A stretch of 64,000 nt of DNA from positions 496,001-560,000 of the forward strand of contig CP129495.1 of the NCBI GenBank assembly GCA_030584185.1, in the 5' to 3' direction. The notes under the pieces are model-generated. The model made no database searches and was not told where the DNA came from. It saw nothing but the letters and a program-made list of their open reading frames with translations. Positions 34,499 to 42,151 of this stretch are shown here, piece by piece. Position 1 is the stretch's first letter; every line of letters starts with the position of its first letter. The stretch comes from Acidimicrobiia bacterium (lineage in GTDB: Bacteria > Actinomycetota > Acidimicrobiia > Spongiisociales > UBA11373). Position numbers and translations under genes: made by a program.

Positions 34499-36007
34499 TC
34501 AGCCCACCTCCCTGCGCAATCTCCACTGGTTCGCGCCTCCCCTATCCCTTGCCTTCTCGATCCGGTACCCGCTGTGGACCTGGCGGTCCATCTCGACAAG
34601 GCGCAGGCCAAGGGTGGTGGCGCGACTTCGTTCGGAACCGTCGCCGAGTTCCAGGAAGTCGGGTAGGTCTCCGAGGAGAGACAGCAGGTCCGAGGTACTG
34701 ACGGGCAACTCACCGTGCCTTTCCGCCCACCGGTTGATGAACACCCGCTTCTGCTCCGTCTCCGTATCAGCCCGGCCTCTGAAGTCGTCCAGGTTCTCGA
34801 GGAATCCATCGATCCCCGCCACCTGAAGGATTCCGCCGACCACACCAGCCCAGTTCTCGAAACTGCCCATTGTTCGGTCTCCCAACGGCCGACCAACAGC
34901 AACCCACGCCTGGACCAGGGTGAGGATCGCGGCGACCACCTCGGAGCGGTTCTGGTCTAGCCATCCCGCCAGATCCCGATGCTTGAAGGAGGCAGGGTCC
35001 CTAGATGCTGGCTGCTCGACCCTCGCATCGAGTCGGATCGGCACAATCCTGCGCGTGAGTTCGGGAGAGAAAGTCGGGTTGTTCGCGGTCCCCACCCACA
35101 GCGCTCGGTTCGGGAACTCGATCGTCTCGTCGTTGTGCCCGAGCCGTCGGTCGCCCCACTCGGTTGTCGTCAGCACCGACGCTAGGTGAGAAGAGTCGAT
35201 CCTGCCCCGCAGGTTGTCGATCACGACGAGAGCCGAACCCTTCGAAAGGGAAGCGCCGATCTTCTTGCGCCACTCGTCACTGCTCCCGCCCTGGGTCTCC
35301 ATGCCCGGTTCACGCCCGAGGACAACAATGCCCACCAGCCTGACCAGGAGGGTCTTTCCTGTCCCCGGTGTGGGGGCGTCCACGACATGCATCGGGGTCG
35401 GCCCATCGAACATGTCTCGCACAAAGGGAAGAAGCAGCATCGCCATCGTGTTGGCGAAGTCCGCCGAACTTACCCAGGGGAAGTCCCCCAACAGGTCCTG
35501 CCGGATCAGGCGGACCGCCTCCTCGATCTTGCTCGGGGTCGGATCTTCCGATACGGGTGGAAGCACGAAACCCGCAGGTGGCGAGTAGTACGTCCCCGTG
35601 TTCGGGTCGTAGCCCCTCTCGGAACGGATCCGCCCGTCGCGTCCGAATACGGGGCACGGAACAACCCGAATCACCCGCGGCAAGGGCCAATCGGGTTCAG
35701 CGAGGACATTCGTCACCACATCCAGCGGCGGCTTCGCCTTCTTCCAGCGCGCGACTTCCCCGTCCTTGTCGTGGAGCGGCGCGAGCCACTTGATGAGCCT
35801 CGCCAACTCGTTGCGAAGCCGATCCGGGTTCAGCGGCTCCACCATGATGCCCCTGCTCGTCGCGCGGATTCGGGCCAGCCCGAAGCCGTACCGAAACAGG
35901 TGAGGCTCACCCAGATTCGCTTGGATAATGGCGACCAAGCACTTAATGGTCAGCGCATGGAGATCAGCGGTGTCGAGTTTGACGCAGGGCTGTTGGTGTG
36001 GAGTCAT
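34499..36007 (-). CDS. AAA+ ATPase, replication/helicase-like protein of the element
   Basis: 502 aa. Walker A PTPGTGKTLLV near residue 215, Walker B SALVVIDNL near 260 and a sensor-type WVGTANNPTFSPELTRRIVPIRL near 305. The N-terminal 180 residues do not match a family I know. The layout resembles phage or plasmid primase-helicase proteins of actinobacterial integrative elements. The ATG overlaps the stop of the 44-aa ORF (ATGA), which overlaps the excisionase gene in the same way, so the three form a coupled operon. Between its end and int lie 135 bp holding a short repeat, GGACCTTGTGGACCTTATGG. Confidence 0.75.
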   Translation of the reverse strand: MTPHQQPCVKLDTADLHALTIKCLVAIIQANLGEPHLFRYGFGLARIRATSRGIMVEPLNPDRLRNELARLIKWLAPLHDKDGEVARWKKAKPPLDVVTNVLAEPDWPLPRVIRVVPCPVFGRDGRIRSERGYDPNTGTYYSPPAGFVLPPVSEDPTPSKIEEAVRLIRQDLLGDFPWVSSADFANTMAMLLLPFVRDMFDGPTPMHVVDAPTPGTGKTLLVRLVGIVVLGREPGMETQGGSSDEWRKKIGASLSKGSALVVIDNLRGRIDSSHLASVLTTTEWGDRRLGHNDETIEFPNRALWVGTANNPTFSPELTRRIVPIRLDARVEQPASRDPASFKHRDLAGWLDQNRSEVVAAILTLVQAWVAVGRPLGDRTMGSFENWAGVVGGILQVAGIDGFLENLDDFRGRADTETEQKRVFINRWAERHGELPVSTSDLLSLLGDLPDFLELGDGSERSRATTLGLRLVEMDRQVHSGYRIEKARDRGGANQWRLRREVG

Positions 36008-36138
36008 CTCGCGCCCCCGATCTGCCCGCCTAGCGACGCGAGGGATTCACCGACCGGGACGCCGATGCCGCTAGGATCTGGGGCAGCAAGTTCGGAGCGC
36101 CCCTCGACCCTAAGTCGGGGGGTTCTTCGCGCCGTCAT
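36004..36138 (-). CDS. 44-aa ORF coupled between excisionase and AAA+ gene
   Basis: Starts MTARRTPRLRVEG and overlaps both neighbours by ATGA junctions. No recognised domain. The double coupling is the only argument that it is translated. Confidence 0.45.
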   Translation of the reverse strand: MTARRTPRLRVEGRSELAAPDPSGIGVPVGESLASLGGQIGGAR

Positions 36139-36344
36139 CGGGGATCGGCCCCGGTGTTCTGCTCTTCCAGCCAAGCGTCCAGGTCCCGCTGCCGGTACCG
36201 GACCAGGAAGGCCCCGACCTTCACGGCCGTTGGTCCCCTCCCCTGGACCCGCCAGTTGCGGAGGGTCTGCTGGGAGCAGTTCAGGTAGGTGGCCGCTTCC
36301 TCGGTGCTGAGGAGGCGGTCCTCCAGATACGTTTCGAGCGCCAT
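36135..36344 (-). CDS. xis: Excisionase/AlpA-type helix-turn-helix protein
   Basis: 69 aa. LLSTEEAATYLNCSQQTLRNWRVQGRGP is the MerR-like winged HTH of the HTH_17 family, and VKVGAFLVRYRQRDLDAWLEE the wing and last helix. Such proteins act as excisionases or as activators of replication genes in integrative elements. First gene of the operon with the 44-aa ORF and the AAA+ protein. Confidence 0.85.
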   Translation of the reverse strand: MALETYLEDRLLSTEEAATYLNCSQQTLRNWRVQGRGPTAVKVGAFLVRYRQRDLDAWLEEQNTGADPR

Positions 36345-36397
36345 ACGCCCTCACCCCTTTCGGGACTCGGGGCCGCTGGCGCTCTCGTGTGGCACTC

Positions 36398-36459
36398 TCG
36401 GTCGCGACCGATATTTCCTTGGCAGCATAGGACGGGATTTCACGTTTCCCGCGAAAGTG
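36398..36459. promoter_or_regulatory. Operator-like palindromes between xis and the XRE regulator
   Basis: A perfect 14-bp palindrome TCGGTCGCGACCGA (36398-36411), and 30 bp further an imperfect one, CACGTTTC-ccgc-GAAAGTG (36441-36459), flanked by ACGGGA direct repeats. They lie in the 238-bp divergent region and may be bound by the XRE protein to control excision genes. Confidence 0.5.
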
Positions 36460-36582
36460 TGACGGGAGTCGGTAGGAGCCGCGGGTGATCGCTTCGCCCA
36501 CTCCAAATCGACCGACCTCGAGGCCCGCGTGGCATCATGTGAGCAGAGCACCGCCGAGCGCCTCCCCCGCCCTGGAGGGGTC

Positions 36583-36900
36583 ATGGCTCACCGCTTCGGC
36601 AACCCACGCGCATCGGCAACCCGTGAACGCGACCAGCAGGCCGTCCGCGGCCATTACGTCGACTACGAGCTGCTGCCCCCCGACCTTGCTCATGCCCTAC
36701 GCCTCGCCCGGCTGCGTCAGGGCCTGAGCCTGAGGGAGGCTGCCCGGCTAGTGGGCATTAGCACCGGATACCTATCCCGCCTCGAGCGGGGCCTGCGGGC
36801 ACCCAGGAACCGAGTGGCCCTCGCCCTCACTGTCGCCCTCGACCTGGAGGACTACCTCGCGGCGGCGCTACTCGAGGAGGCCGCCAGCCCGAGCGGATAG
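36583..36900 (+). CDS. XRE-family transcriptional regulator
   Basis: 105 aa. HTH_3 domain ALRLARLRQGLSLREAARLVG then ISTGYLSRLERGLRAP (about 38-75). ATG 36583 has GGAGG 4 bp upstream; the frame is open further upstream without a site. Divergent from xis and 9 bp before the nuclease-like gene, so it may control both element maintenance and the next gene. Confidence 0.85.
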   Translation: MAHRFGNPRASATRERDQQAVRGHYVDYELLPPDLAHALRLARLRQGLSLREAARLVGISTGYLSRLERGLRAPRNRVALALTVALDLEDYLAAALLEEAASPSG

Positions 36901-36909
36901 GCTCCAGGC

Positions 36910-38019
36910 ATGTTCGTGAAACGCGCCGACGGGTCGCTGGTCAAGATGACCGAAAAAGGCTACGACTTCGAGGCGATCCTTCAGGGCCTCATCACCGAGC
37001 ACCCTGACCTGCTTGTCGGCGATCAGATCGACCCCGAACAGCCACGGCGCTGGCTGGTCATCGACCAGGAGGTCGGGGTCCCTGCGGCTGAGGGAGGTGG
37101 CGGCTACTGGTCGCTGGACGTGCTGCTCCTGGACCAGGACGGTGTGCCCACCCTCATCGAGGTGAAGCGCTCCACCGACACGCGGATCCGCCGCGAAGTG
37201 GTGGGCCAGATGCTCGACTACGCGGCCCACACGGTCGCCTTCATCCCCGCTGAGCGCATGCGGTCGCTGCTCGAGGACAGGTGTTCCAAGGCCGACCTGG
37301 ACCCCGGCCTCGAGGTAGTCGCCCTCACAGGAACGGACGACCCCGAGGAGTTCTGGTCGAATGTCGCCGCGAACATCGAAGCGGGACGGGTCCGACTCCT
37401 GTTCGTCGCGGACCGCCTCCCGGTCGAACTGCGGCGTGTCATCGAGTTCTGGAATCAGCACACCGATCCCGTCGAGGTGCTGGGTCTCGAGGTGCGACAG
37501 TTCGTCGGCGAGGACCTCGTCACCTTCGTTCCCCAGGTCTACGGCCAGACCATCCGGGCCACAGAGAAGAAGACGCGCCGAGGCCCAGCCCGCCAATGGG
37601 ATGAAGGGTCCTTTTTCGATGCCCTGGCCGAACACGGCACCGAGGCAGTGACGGTCGGGCGCAGGATCTTCGACTGGGCGATCTCACGGGGCCTGGACAT
37701 CCAATGGGGCAGGGGCGCGGTGTACGGGACGATGCTGCCGGTCCTCGATCACGGCGGTGCCGACCACGCGACGATGAGCGTGACTACCTCGGCGCGGCTC
37801 GAAGTCCGCTTCTCGGACATGTCGAAGCGCCAACCCTTCGCCCGGCCCGAGCACCGGCTCGACCTGCTCGCCAGGCTCAACCAGGCCGGAGCGAGTATCC
37901 CCGAGGACGGTATCGACCGATGGCCGGGGGTGCCGTTCGCCGCCATCGCCGAATCCATGGAAGAGTTCCTTGACGCCTGGGACTGGTATCTCGGGCAGGT
38001 CGTGGAGCACCGGCCATAG
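36910..38019 (+). CDS. PD-(D/E)XK nuclease-fold protein, function unknown
   Basis: 369 aa. Residues about 67-110 carry a restriction-endonuclease-like core: YWSLDVLLLDQDG gives the Asp and TLIEVKRSTD the Glu-x-Lys, followed by RRREVVGQMLDYAAH-like text (RIRREVVGQMLDYAAHT). The remaining two thirds are unassigned, and the last 120 residues may be a DUF4268-like domain. The protein could take part in DNA repair or in defence of the element. No methylase partner is adjacent. Confidence 0.75.
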   Translation: MFVKRADGSLVKMTEKGYDFEAILQGLITEHPDLLVGDQIDPEQPRRWLVIDQEVGVPAAEGGGGYWSLDVLLLDQDGVPTLIEVKRSTDTRIRREVVGQMLDYAAHTVAFIPAERMRSLLEDRCSKADLDPGLEVVALTGTDDPEEFWSNVAANIEAGRVRLLFVADRLPVELRRVIEFWNQHTDPVEVLGLEVRQFVGEDLVTFVPQVYGQTIRATEKKTRRGPARQWDEGSFFDALAEHGTEAVTVGRRIFDWAISRGLDIQWGRGAVYGTMLPVLDHGGADHATMSVTTSARLEVRFSDMSKRQPFARPEHRLDLLARLNQAGASIPEDGIDRWPGVPFAAIAESMEEFLDAWDWYLGQVVEHRP

Positions 38020-38329
38020 AGCTTCGTCGCTGAGGAGCAGCCTGGTGCCGCTGCTAACGGCTAACGGTTGACGGCGGCCCTTCCCCGGATTCGGTCTCCA
38101 CGCCCCTCTCTCCTTTGGCCCGACCGAACGCAGCGAGGGCGGTCTTCCCCGAGCCGCAGGCGAGGGGGAAAAGAAGAAGGGGGCCTTCCCCGTTTCCGGT
38201 TCCAGCCCCTCTCTCCTTTGGCCCCCCCACCGTAGCGGCTAGTCCTCGACCCGAGGCACTTTCTTGCGGTGATTCCCCCCACCCCGTGCGCTCATCGGGC
38301 CGTGTGGACCGAACACCCTGGCCCGCTCC
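38020..38329. other. Non-coding stretch with a direct repeat
   Basis: 310 bp without a credible gene. It holds a 19-bp direct repeat CCCCTCTCTCCTTTGGCCC at 38103-38121 and 38206-38224 (103 bp apart), each within a similar longer context (TTCCCC...CGG...TCCA before it). The segment between them has short purine-rich runs. It separates convergent genes, so termination is likely here. Confidence 0.5.
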
Positions 38330-38785
38330 CTACGCACCCCGCGCACCGTCCCACGTGAGCTGCACGCTGGTCTGCTTCGGATGCAGCGCTTTGTCCACCC
38401 AGATCCGCCGCACGCCCATCCAGCCGAACACCTCGTAAGACTCTCGGTCGAAAAACACCGTCGCGAGGAAGTCCCAGTCCCGATCGCCGAGGCTGAAGGA
38501 TGCCACTCTCGCTCCCGGTTTGAGGGTTCGGGCCACCACCCAATGACGCTTGCCCTCGGGATCGATGAGAACGCCCCCGTCAGCCTGGTCCCAACCCGAC
38601 TCCTGGACGAGTACCGCGATGGCCAAGGCCCGCAGATCCTTTGGGCTAAACCGCCCGCCAGAAGCGGCAACCATCTGCGCCGCTACCACCTCGGGCGGTG
38701 TGTCCAGGCTCCAATGGCCGATGAGTTCCCTCATTTGCCGAGACACTCGGCCTTTGCCCTCATCCGCGAGCCACGCCTCGCACAC
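38330..38785 (-). CDS. Hypothetical protein of the element
   Basis: About 151 aa, not recognised. Core text includes SPKDLRALAIAVLVQESGWDQADGG and VARTLKPGARVASFSLGDRDWDF, which reads like a compact globular domain. The start is uncertain: GTG 38785 places a cysteine right after it, ATG 38734 gives 134 aa, and the frame stays open further up, overlapping the next gene. Confidence 0.55.
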   Translation of the reverse strand: MCEAWLADEGKGRVSRQMRELIGHWSLDTPPEVVAAQMVAASGGRFSPKDLRALAIAVLVQESGWDQADGGVLIDPEGKRHWVVARTLKPGARVASFSLGDRDWDFLATVFFDRESYEVFGWMGVRRIWVDKALHPKQTSVQLTWDGARGA

Positions 38786-38816
38786 GCGACAACGTGAGTG
38801 CGAATCGTCGAATCCC

Positions 38817-39227
38817 CTAATAGTCCTTCTTGTAGGGCTTCCCTGTGGGCCGAGGGGACTCGCCGAACTTGTCCCAGCGACCGCGTGTCTCGTCGGGATC
38901 GCGCTCCACGCGCCCAACCTTGCGCTTGCCCTTCGCCTTCGATGGCTTCGGCTTTCGAGAGTCGACCTCCCGGAGGATCTCCTGTGCCCGTTTCTCCTCT
39001 TCACGCCGCCTGGTCGCCTTGGGCCAGGTTCTTGCGACACGCTGTAAGCGCTCCTCGTGCCGCTCCTTGGCCCGCACCTCCCGGACTGCCACTTCGGCTG
39101 AGGACTCAGGGGCCTTCGGTTGAGGCTTTGTTGGCGCGGGCACAGTTGCGATTAGTGGAGGCAGTCCGTGGTGAGCGCGAATCTCGGCGACTCTCAGACT
39201 CTGCCCGCAATGCCCGCACTTCGCCAC
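38817..39227 (-). CDS. Small basic protein with zinc-finger-like N-terminus
   Basis: 136 aa. The first 20 residues form a Cys/His motif, CGHCGQSLRVAEIRAHHG (C-x2-C-x12-HH), that could bind zinc. The rest is charged and Lys/Arg/Glu rich (KERHEERLQRVARTW, RREEEKRAQEILREVD, PKPSKAKGKRKVGRVERD), probably helical or disordered. GTG start. Possible DNA or RNA binding. No family recognised. Confidence 0.55.
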   Translation of the reverse strand: MAKCGHCGQSLRVAEIRAHHGLPPLIATVPAPTKPQPKAPESSAEVAVREVRAKERHEERLQRVARTWPKATRRREEEKRAQEILREVDSRKPKPSKAKGKRKVGRVERDPDETRGRWDKFGESPRPTGKPYKKDY

Positions 39228-39348
39228 GCCGAAACCGTACTCCCTGCGAGGCGGCTGTAGCTGACGGCTTCTCCCCGGTGCTCACGAAGCTGGCCATCTT
39301 CCTCATGCTCCTGATGCGCAGTCCGCTCGACCTGTGATTGCCGAGGTA

Positions 39349-40305
39349 CTACCCGCCATAGGAGAAGATCTTCACTGATGGAATCGAATTCGTTCCGCCG
39401 AGGCTCGTCTCATATGTCACCACACCATCACCTATCGCGTACCAGCGAAACTCATCCCCCTCCACCAACCCGTCGAGCCAGTCGCAGCCGACGCCGTTCG
39501 GGTCTTTGAACTCAACACGCAAGTCGTACGAGTACCAGGCTACATTGTGCGTGGCCACGTTTGCATGGAAGACACAAGGTCCTGTTGCCAGATCAAACTG
39601 GACCACGCGGCCCCAGCCCGTCAGGCAGTCCCCGCGGACTCGGTCGGGTTGCCGGCCAAGCGTTGCCAGGTCGACGGTCCTGCAGAGCGAATTCTTGATC
39701 TTCTCCTCAGACCAGTACTCCGTGTCTTCGAGCCACCAGTTTGGACACCCTAGGTCTATCGCGACACCGAGTGCCTCCCTCCCCTCGTCGAAGAGGTCGC
39801 TTGGTGTCGGTGCCGATTCCATCAAGGATGCCTCGGTGACCCCCGTCGCCCCAAGCTCTCTAAAGGCGGCCACGATCGACTTCGCACACTTCCAGCGCCC
39901 TTGCTCCGTATTCGTCGCCCGGACCCAGCGACCGAATGCCGAGGACTTGCGCATGGCCTCATGGAGCTCTTGCGTCGCAGTTTCAACCTGATCGCGGAGA
40001 TTGTCGCGCTCAGCCTCTAGGGACTCGACGTCCGCCAGTAACGCGGGAAGTTGGTCTCGAAGACCGCTTTTCTCCGCCTCCATTTCCTCAAGCTCAAGAC
40101 GAAGAGAGGCTACTTCGATCAGTGGTGCAGCCAACTTATCAATGGACTGCGCAGCAGCTTCGACTTCTGCTTCGAGCGTCCTCACCCGCTTTCTCAGGGC
40201 GTGTGCCACAACCTCAAGATCGTGGTACTCAGCTGTGGATGTCGGGCTTGAACAGCCTGCAACGACAATCACGGCCGTCAGCATTGATACCAGCCTCCGA
40301 ATCAT
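39349..40305 (-). CDS. Coiled-coil lipoprotein A
   Basis: 318 aa. Signal peptide and lipobox VVAGC (Cys18), then EYHDLEVVAHALRKRVRTLEAE and further heptads to about residue 120, a long coiled coil. The C-terminal 190 residues form an extracytoplasmic domain with several Cys and Trp (KCAKSI, CPNWWLEDTEYW, FHANVATHNVAWYSYDLRVEF) that I do not recognise. Coupled to the preceding gene by an ATGA overlap. Confidence 0.75.
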   Translation of the reverse strand: MIRRLVSMLTAVIVVAGCSSPTSTAEYHDLEVVAHALRKRVRTLEAEVEAAAQSIDKLAAPLIEVASLRLELEEMEAEKSGLRDQLPALLADVESLEAERDNLRDQVETATQELHEAMRKSSAFGRWVRATNTEQGRWKCAKSIVAAFRELGATGVTEASLMESAPTPSDLFDEGREALGVAIDLGCPNWWLEDTEYWSEEKIKNSLCRTVDLATLGRQPDRVRGDCLTGWGRVVQFDLATGPCVFHANVATHNVAWYSYDLRVEFKDPNGVGCDWLDGLVEGDEFRWYAIGDGVVTYETSLGGTNSIPSVKIFSYGG

Positions 40306-40712
40306 CTGAAATCCCCACTCTCAAGTTGCGCCCTCAGATCTGCCACCAAGCGGAGCCGGCTCCTGTGGATTTCGATAAGTCCTCGTGCCCTGCTCGCCGC
40401 TCCATCGGCCTGCGTGATATCTCGCCGAAGGAGGGCCATCTCGTCGGCCAGCACCGTCTTCGCTTCAACCAAGGCACCCTGTTCATCGTCGACTTCATCA
40501 GCTGACGAGACCGCTGCGTCGGAGAGCGCTGCGGCAAGAGATGCCTGCAACTGGGCCAGTTGAGCTTCGAGGTCGGCTACCCCCCGTTCCAGCTCAATCC
40601 GCTGTGCGTCGAGGTCCCTGTACTCGCCAGATTGGCGAGGGTCCTCCGAACAAGCACCGACCAGGGTTGTCAAGAGCAAGACCCCGGCTCCGACAAGGAT
40701 GCTCAGCCGCAC
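40302..40712 (-). CDS. Coiled-coil lipoprotein B
   Basis: 136 aa. Signal peptide with lipobox LVGAC (Cys21). The sequence GEYRDLDAQRIELERGVADLE after it is similar to the EYHDLEVV segment of the next protein, and the rest is a coiled coil (ALSDAA, LVEAKTVLADEMALLRRDI). Looks like a shortened partner of lipoprotein A, the two probably pairing at the membrane surface. Confidence 0.72.
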   Translation of the reverse strand: MRLSILVGAGVLLLTTLVGACSEDPRQSGEYRDLDAQRIELERGVADLEAQLAQLQASLAAALSDAAVSSADEVDDEQGALVEAKTVLADEMALLRRDITQADGAASRARGLIEIHRSRLRLVADLRAQLESGDFR

Positions 40713-40847
40713 TGTGCTTCTCCCGCCTTGGCCATGTCACCTTGCTGCCACGTGCTGTCAAACTCATCAGGACTCTAGAACAACTCATGGGTCGACTTGA
40801 ATGTCCCCGGGTGCCTTGGAGGCTCCGACCTCTTGGAGGATGGAGCC

Positions 40848-41174
40848 ATGACACGGAGACAGCAGGGGAAGTATCAGAACGAGGTGCGCTGTCGGGCGGT
40901 GCGTCTCGTGTTGGAGCATGGTGGCGAGTACGCCTCGGAGTGGGCGGCGATCATGTCAACAGCGGCCAAGTCGGAGATGACGGCTGAGACGTTGCGCAAG
41001 TGGGTGCGCCAGGCCGAGATCGATGAGGGCCGGCGGCCGGGGGTGACGTCGGAGGAGTCGGTGCGGGTCCGGGAGCTGCAGCGCGAGAACCGGGAGCTGC
41101 GTCGGGCGAATGAGATCCTCAAGGCGGCGTCGGCTTTCTTCGCGGCGGAGCTCGACCGCCCACAGCAGAGATGA
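40848..41174 (+). CDS. IS3-family transposase OrfA, copy A
   Basis: 108 aa. HTH part VRLVLEHGGEYASEWAAI and leucine-zipper part RVRELQRENRELRRANEILKAASAFFAAEL. OrfA binds the IS ends. ATG 40848 follows GGAGGATGGAG; the stop overlaps orfB by ATGA, so the orfAB product would need frameshifting or coupling as usual in IS3. Diverged from the copy B orfA at several codons. Confidence 0.9.
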   Translation: MTRRQQGKYQNEVRCRAVRLVLEHGGEYASEWAAIMSTAAKSEMTAETLRKWVRQAEIDEGRRPGVTSEESVRVRELQRENRELRRANEILKAASAFFAAELDRPQQR

Positions 41175-42082
41175 TCGTTTTCATCGACGCTCACAAGGAA
41201 CGTCGCACTGAGGGTCTTGTTTGGGGAGTCGAGCCGATCTGCGCGGTGTTGCCGATCGCTTCTCAGACCTACTACGCGGCCCGGTCCCGGTCGGCTTCGG
41301 CGAGACGGCTGCGCGACGAGGCCCTCGAGGCCGAGGTGCTGCGGGTATGGGAGCAGAACTACTCGGTGTATGGGGCTCCGAAGATCTGGGCGCAGCTGAA
41401 CCGAGAAGGCATCATCGTGGCCCGCTGCACGGTGGAGCGTCTCATGCGCCAGCTGGGTATCCGCGGCGCCATTCGTGGCGGAGGACCCCGGACCACGAGA
41501 AGCGACCCGGCCGATGAGCGTCCCGCCGACCTGGTGGATCGGGACTTCACCGCCGAGGCTCCCGACACCAAGTGGGTGGCGGACTTCACCTATGTGCGCA
41601 CCCGTTCAGGGTTCGTGTATGCGGCGTTTGTCATCGACTGCTACGCACGAGCCATCGTGGGCTGGAACGTGGCCCGGCGCATGACCACCGACCTGGTACT
41701 CACCGCACTCGAACAGGCCATCTGGGACCGACTCGGAGCCGGCGTCGTGGCCGGTCTCGTCTGCCACACCGACGCCGGGGCGCAGTACTTGTCGATTCGT
41801 CACACCGAACGACTCGCTCAAGCCGGCATCGATCCCTCGGTGGGATCCATCGGCGACAGCTATGACAATGCCCTGGCGGAATCGATCATCGGGCTCTACA
41901 AGACCGAACTCGTCTCGAACCTAGGACCCTGGCACGGCTGCGACGATCTCGAACTCGAAACCCTGCTCTGGGTCGACTGGTGGAACCACCGCCGGCTCAT
42001 GGGCACCACCACCCCAACCGAGAAGGAGGCCACCTACTACCTTCAGAACACCACCACCGAATCGATGACACTCAAGACATGA
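41171..42082 (+). CDS. IS3-family transposase OrfB, copy A
   Basis: 303 aa DDE transposase. HTH_21-like APKIWAQLNREGIIVARCTVERLMR then the rve core: DTKWVADFTYVRT (first Asp), VCHTDAGAQYLS (second Asp) and YDNALAESIIGLYKTEL (Glu). Protein sequence identical to the copy B OrfB at 45523; only a few silent base changes differ. Confidence 0.93.
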   Translation: MIVFIDAHKERRTEGLVWGVEPICAVLPIASQTYYAARSRSASARRLRDEALEAEVLRVWEQNYSVYGAPKIWAQLNREGIIVARCTVERLMRQLGIRGAIRGGGPRTTRSDPADERPADLVDRDFTAEAPDTKWVADFTYVRTRSGFVYAAFVIDCYARAIVGWNVARRMTTDLVLTALEQAIWDRLGAGVVAGLVCHTDAGAQYLSIRHTERLAQAGIDPSVGSIGDSYDNALAESIIGLYKTELVSNLGPWHGCDDLELETLLWVDWWNHRRLMGTTTPTEKEATYYLQNTTTESMTLKT

Positions 42083-42151
42083 AGCCTCTACCGAACCCGG
42101 GGAGGTTCCCTAGCATGCCATGCACGGTTCTTGGCAGAGGGAGCGTCCGGA

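Larger units (their letters stand above)
40798..42108 (+). mobile_element. IS3-family element, copy A
   Basis: About 1.3 kb with overlapping orfA and orfB. The ends correspond to those of copy B (TGAACCTCCCCGGGT type), but here the left end reads TGAATGTCCCCGGGT and the right end GAGGTTCC, so both are slightly decayed. No clear target duplication. Confidence 0.85.

Noticed and set aside
38103-38224. CRISPR array
   Set aside because: Only two repeat copies with a 103-bp gap, no cas genes and no regular spacing anywhere in the window.
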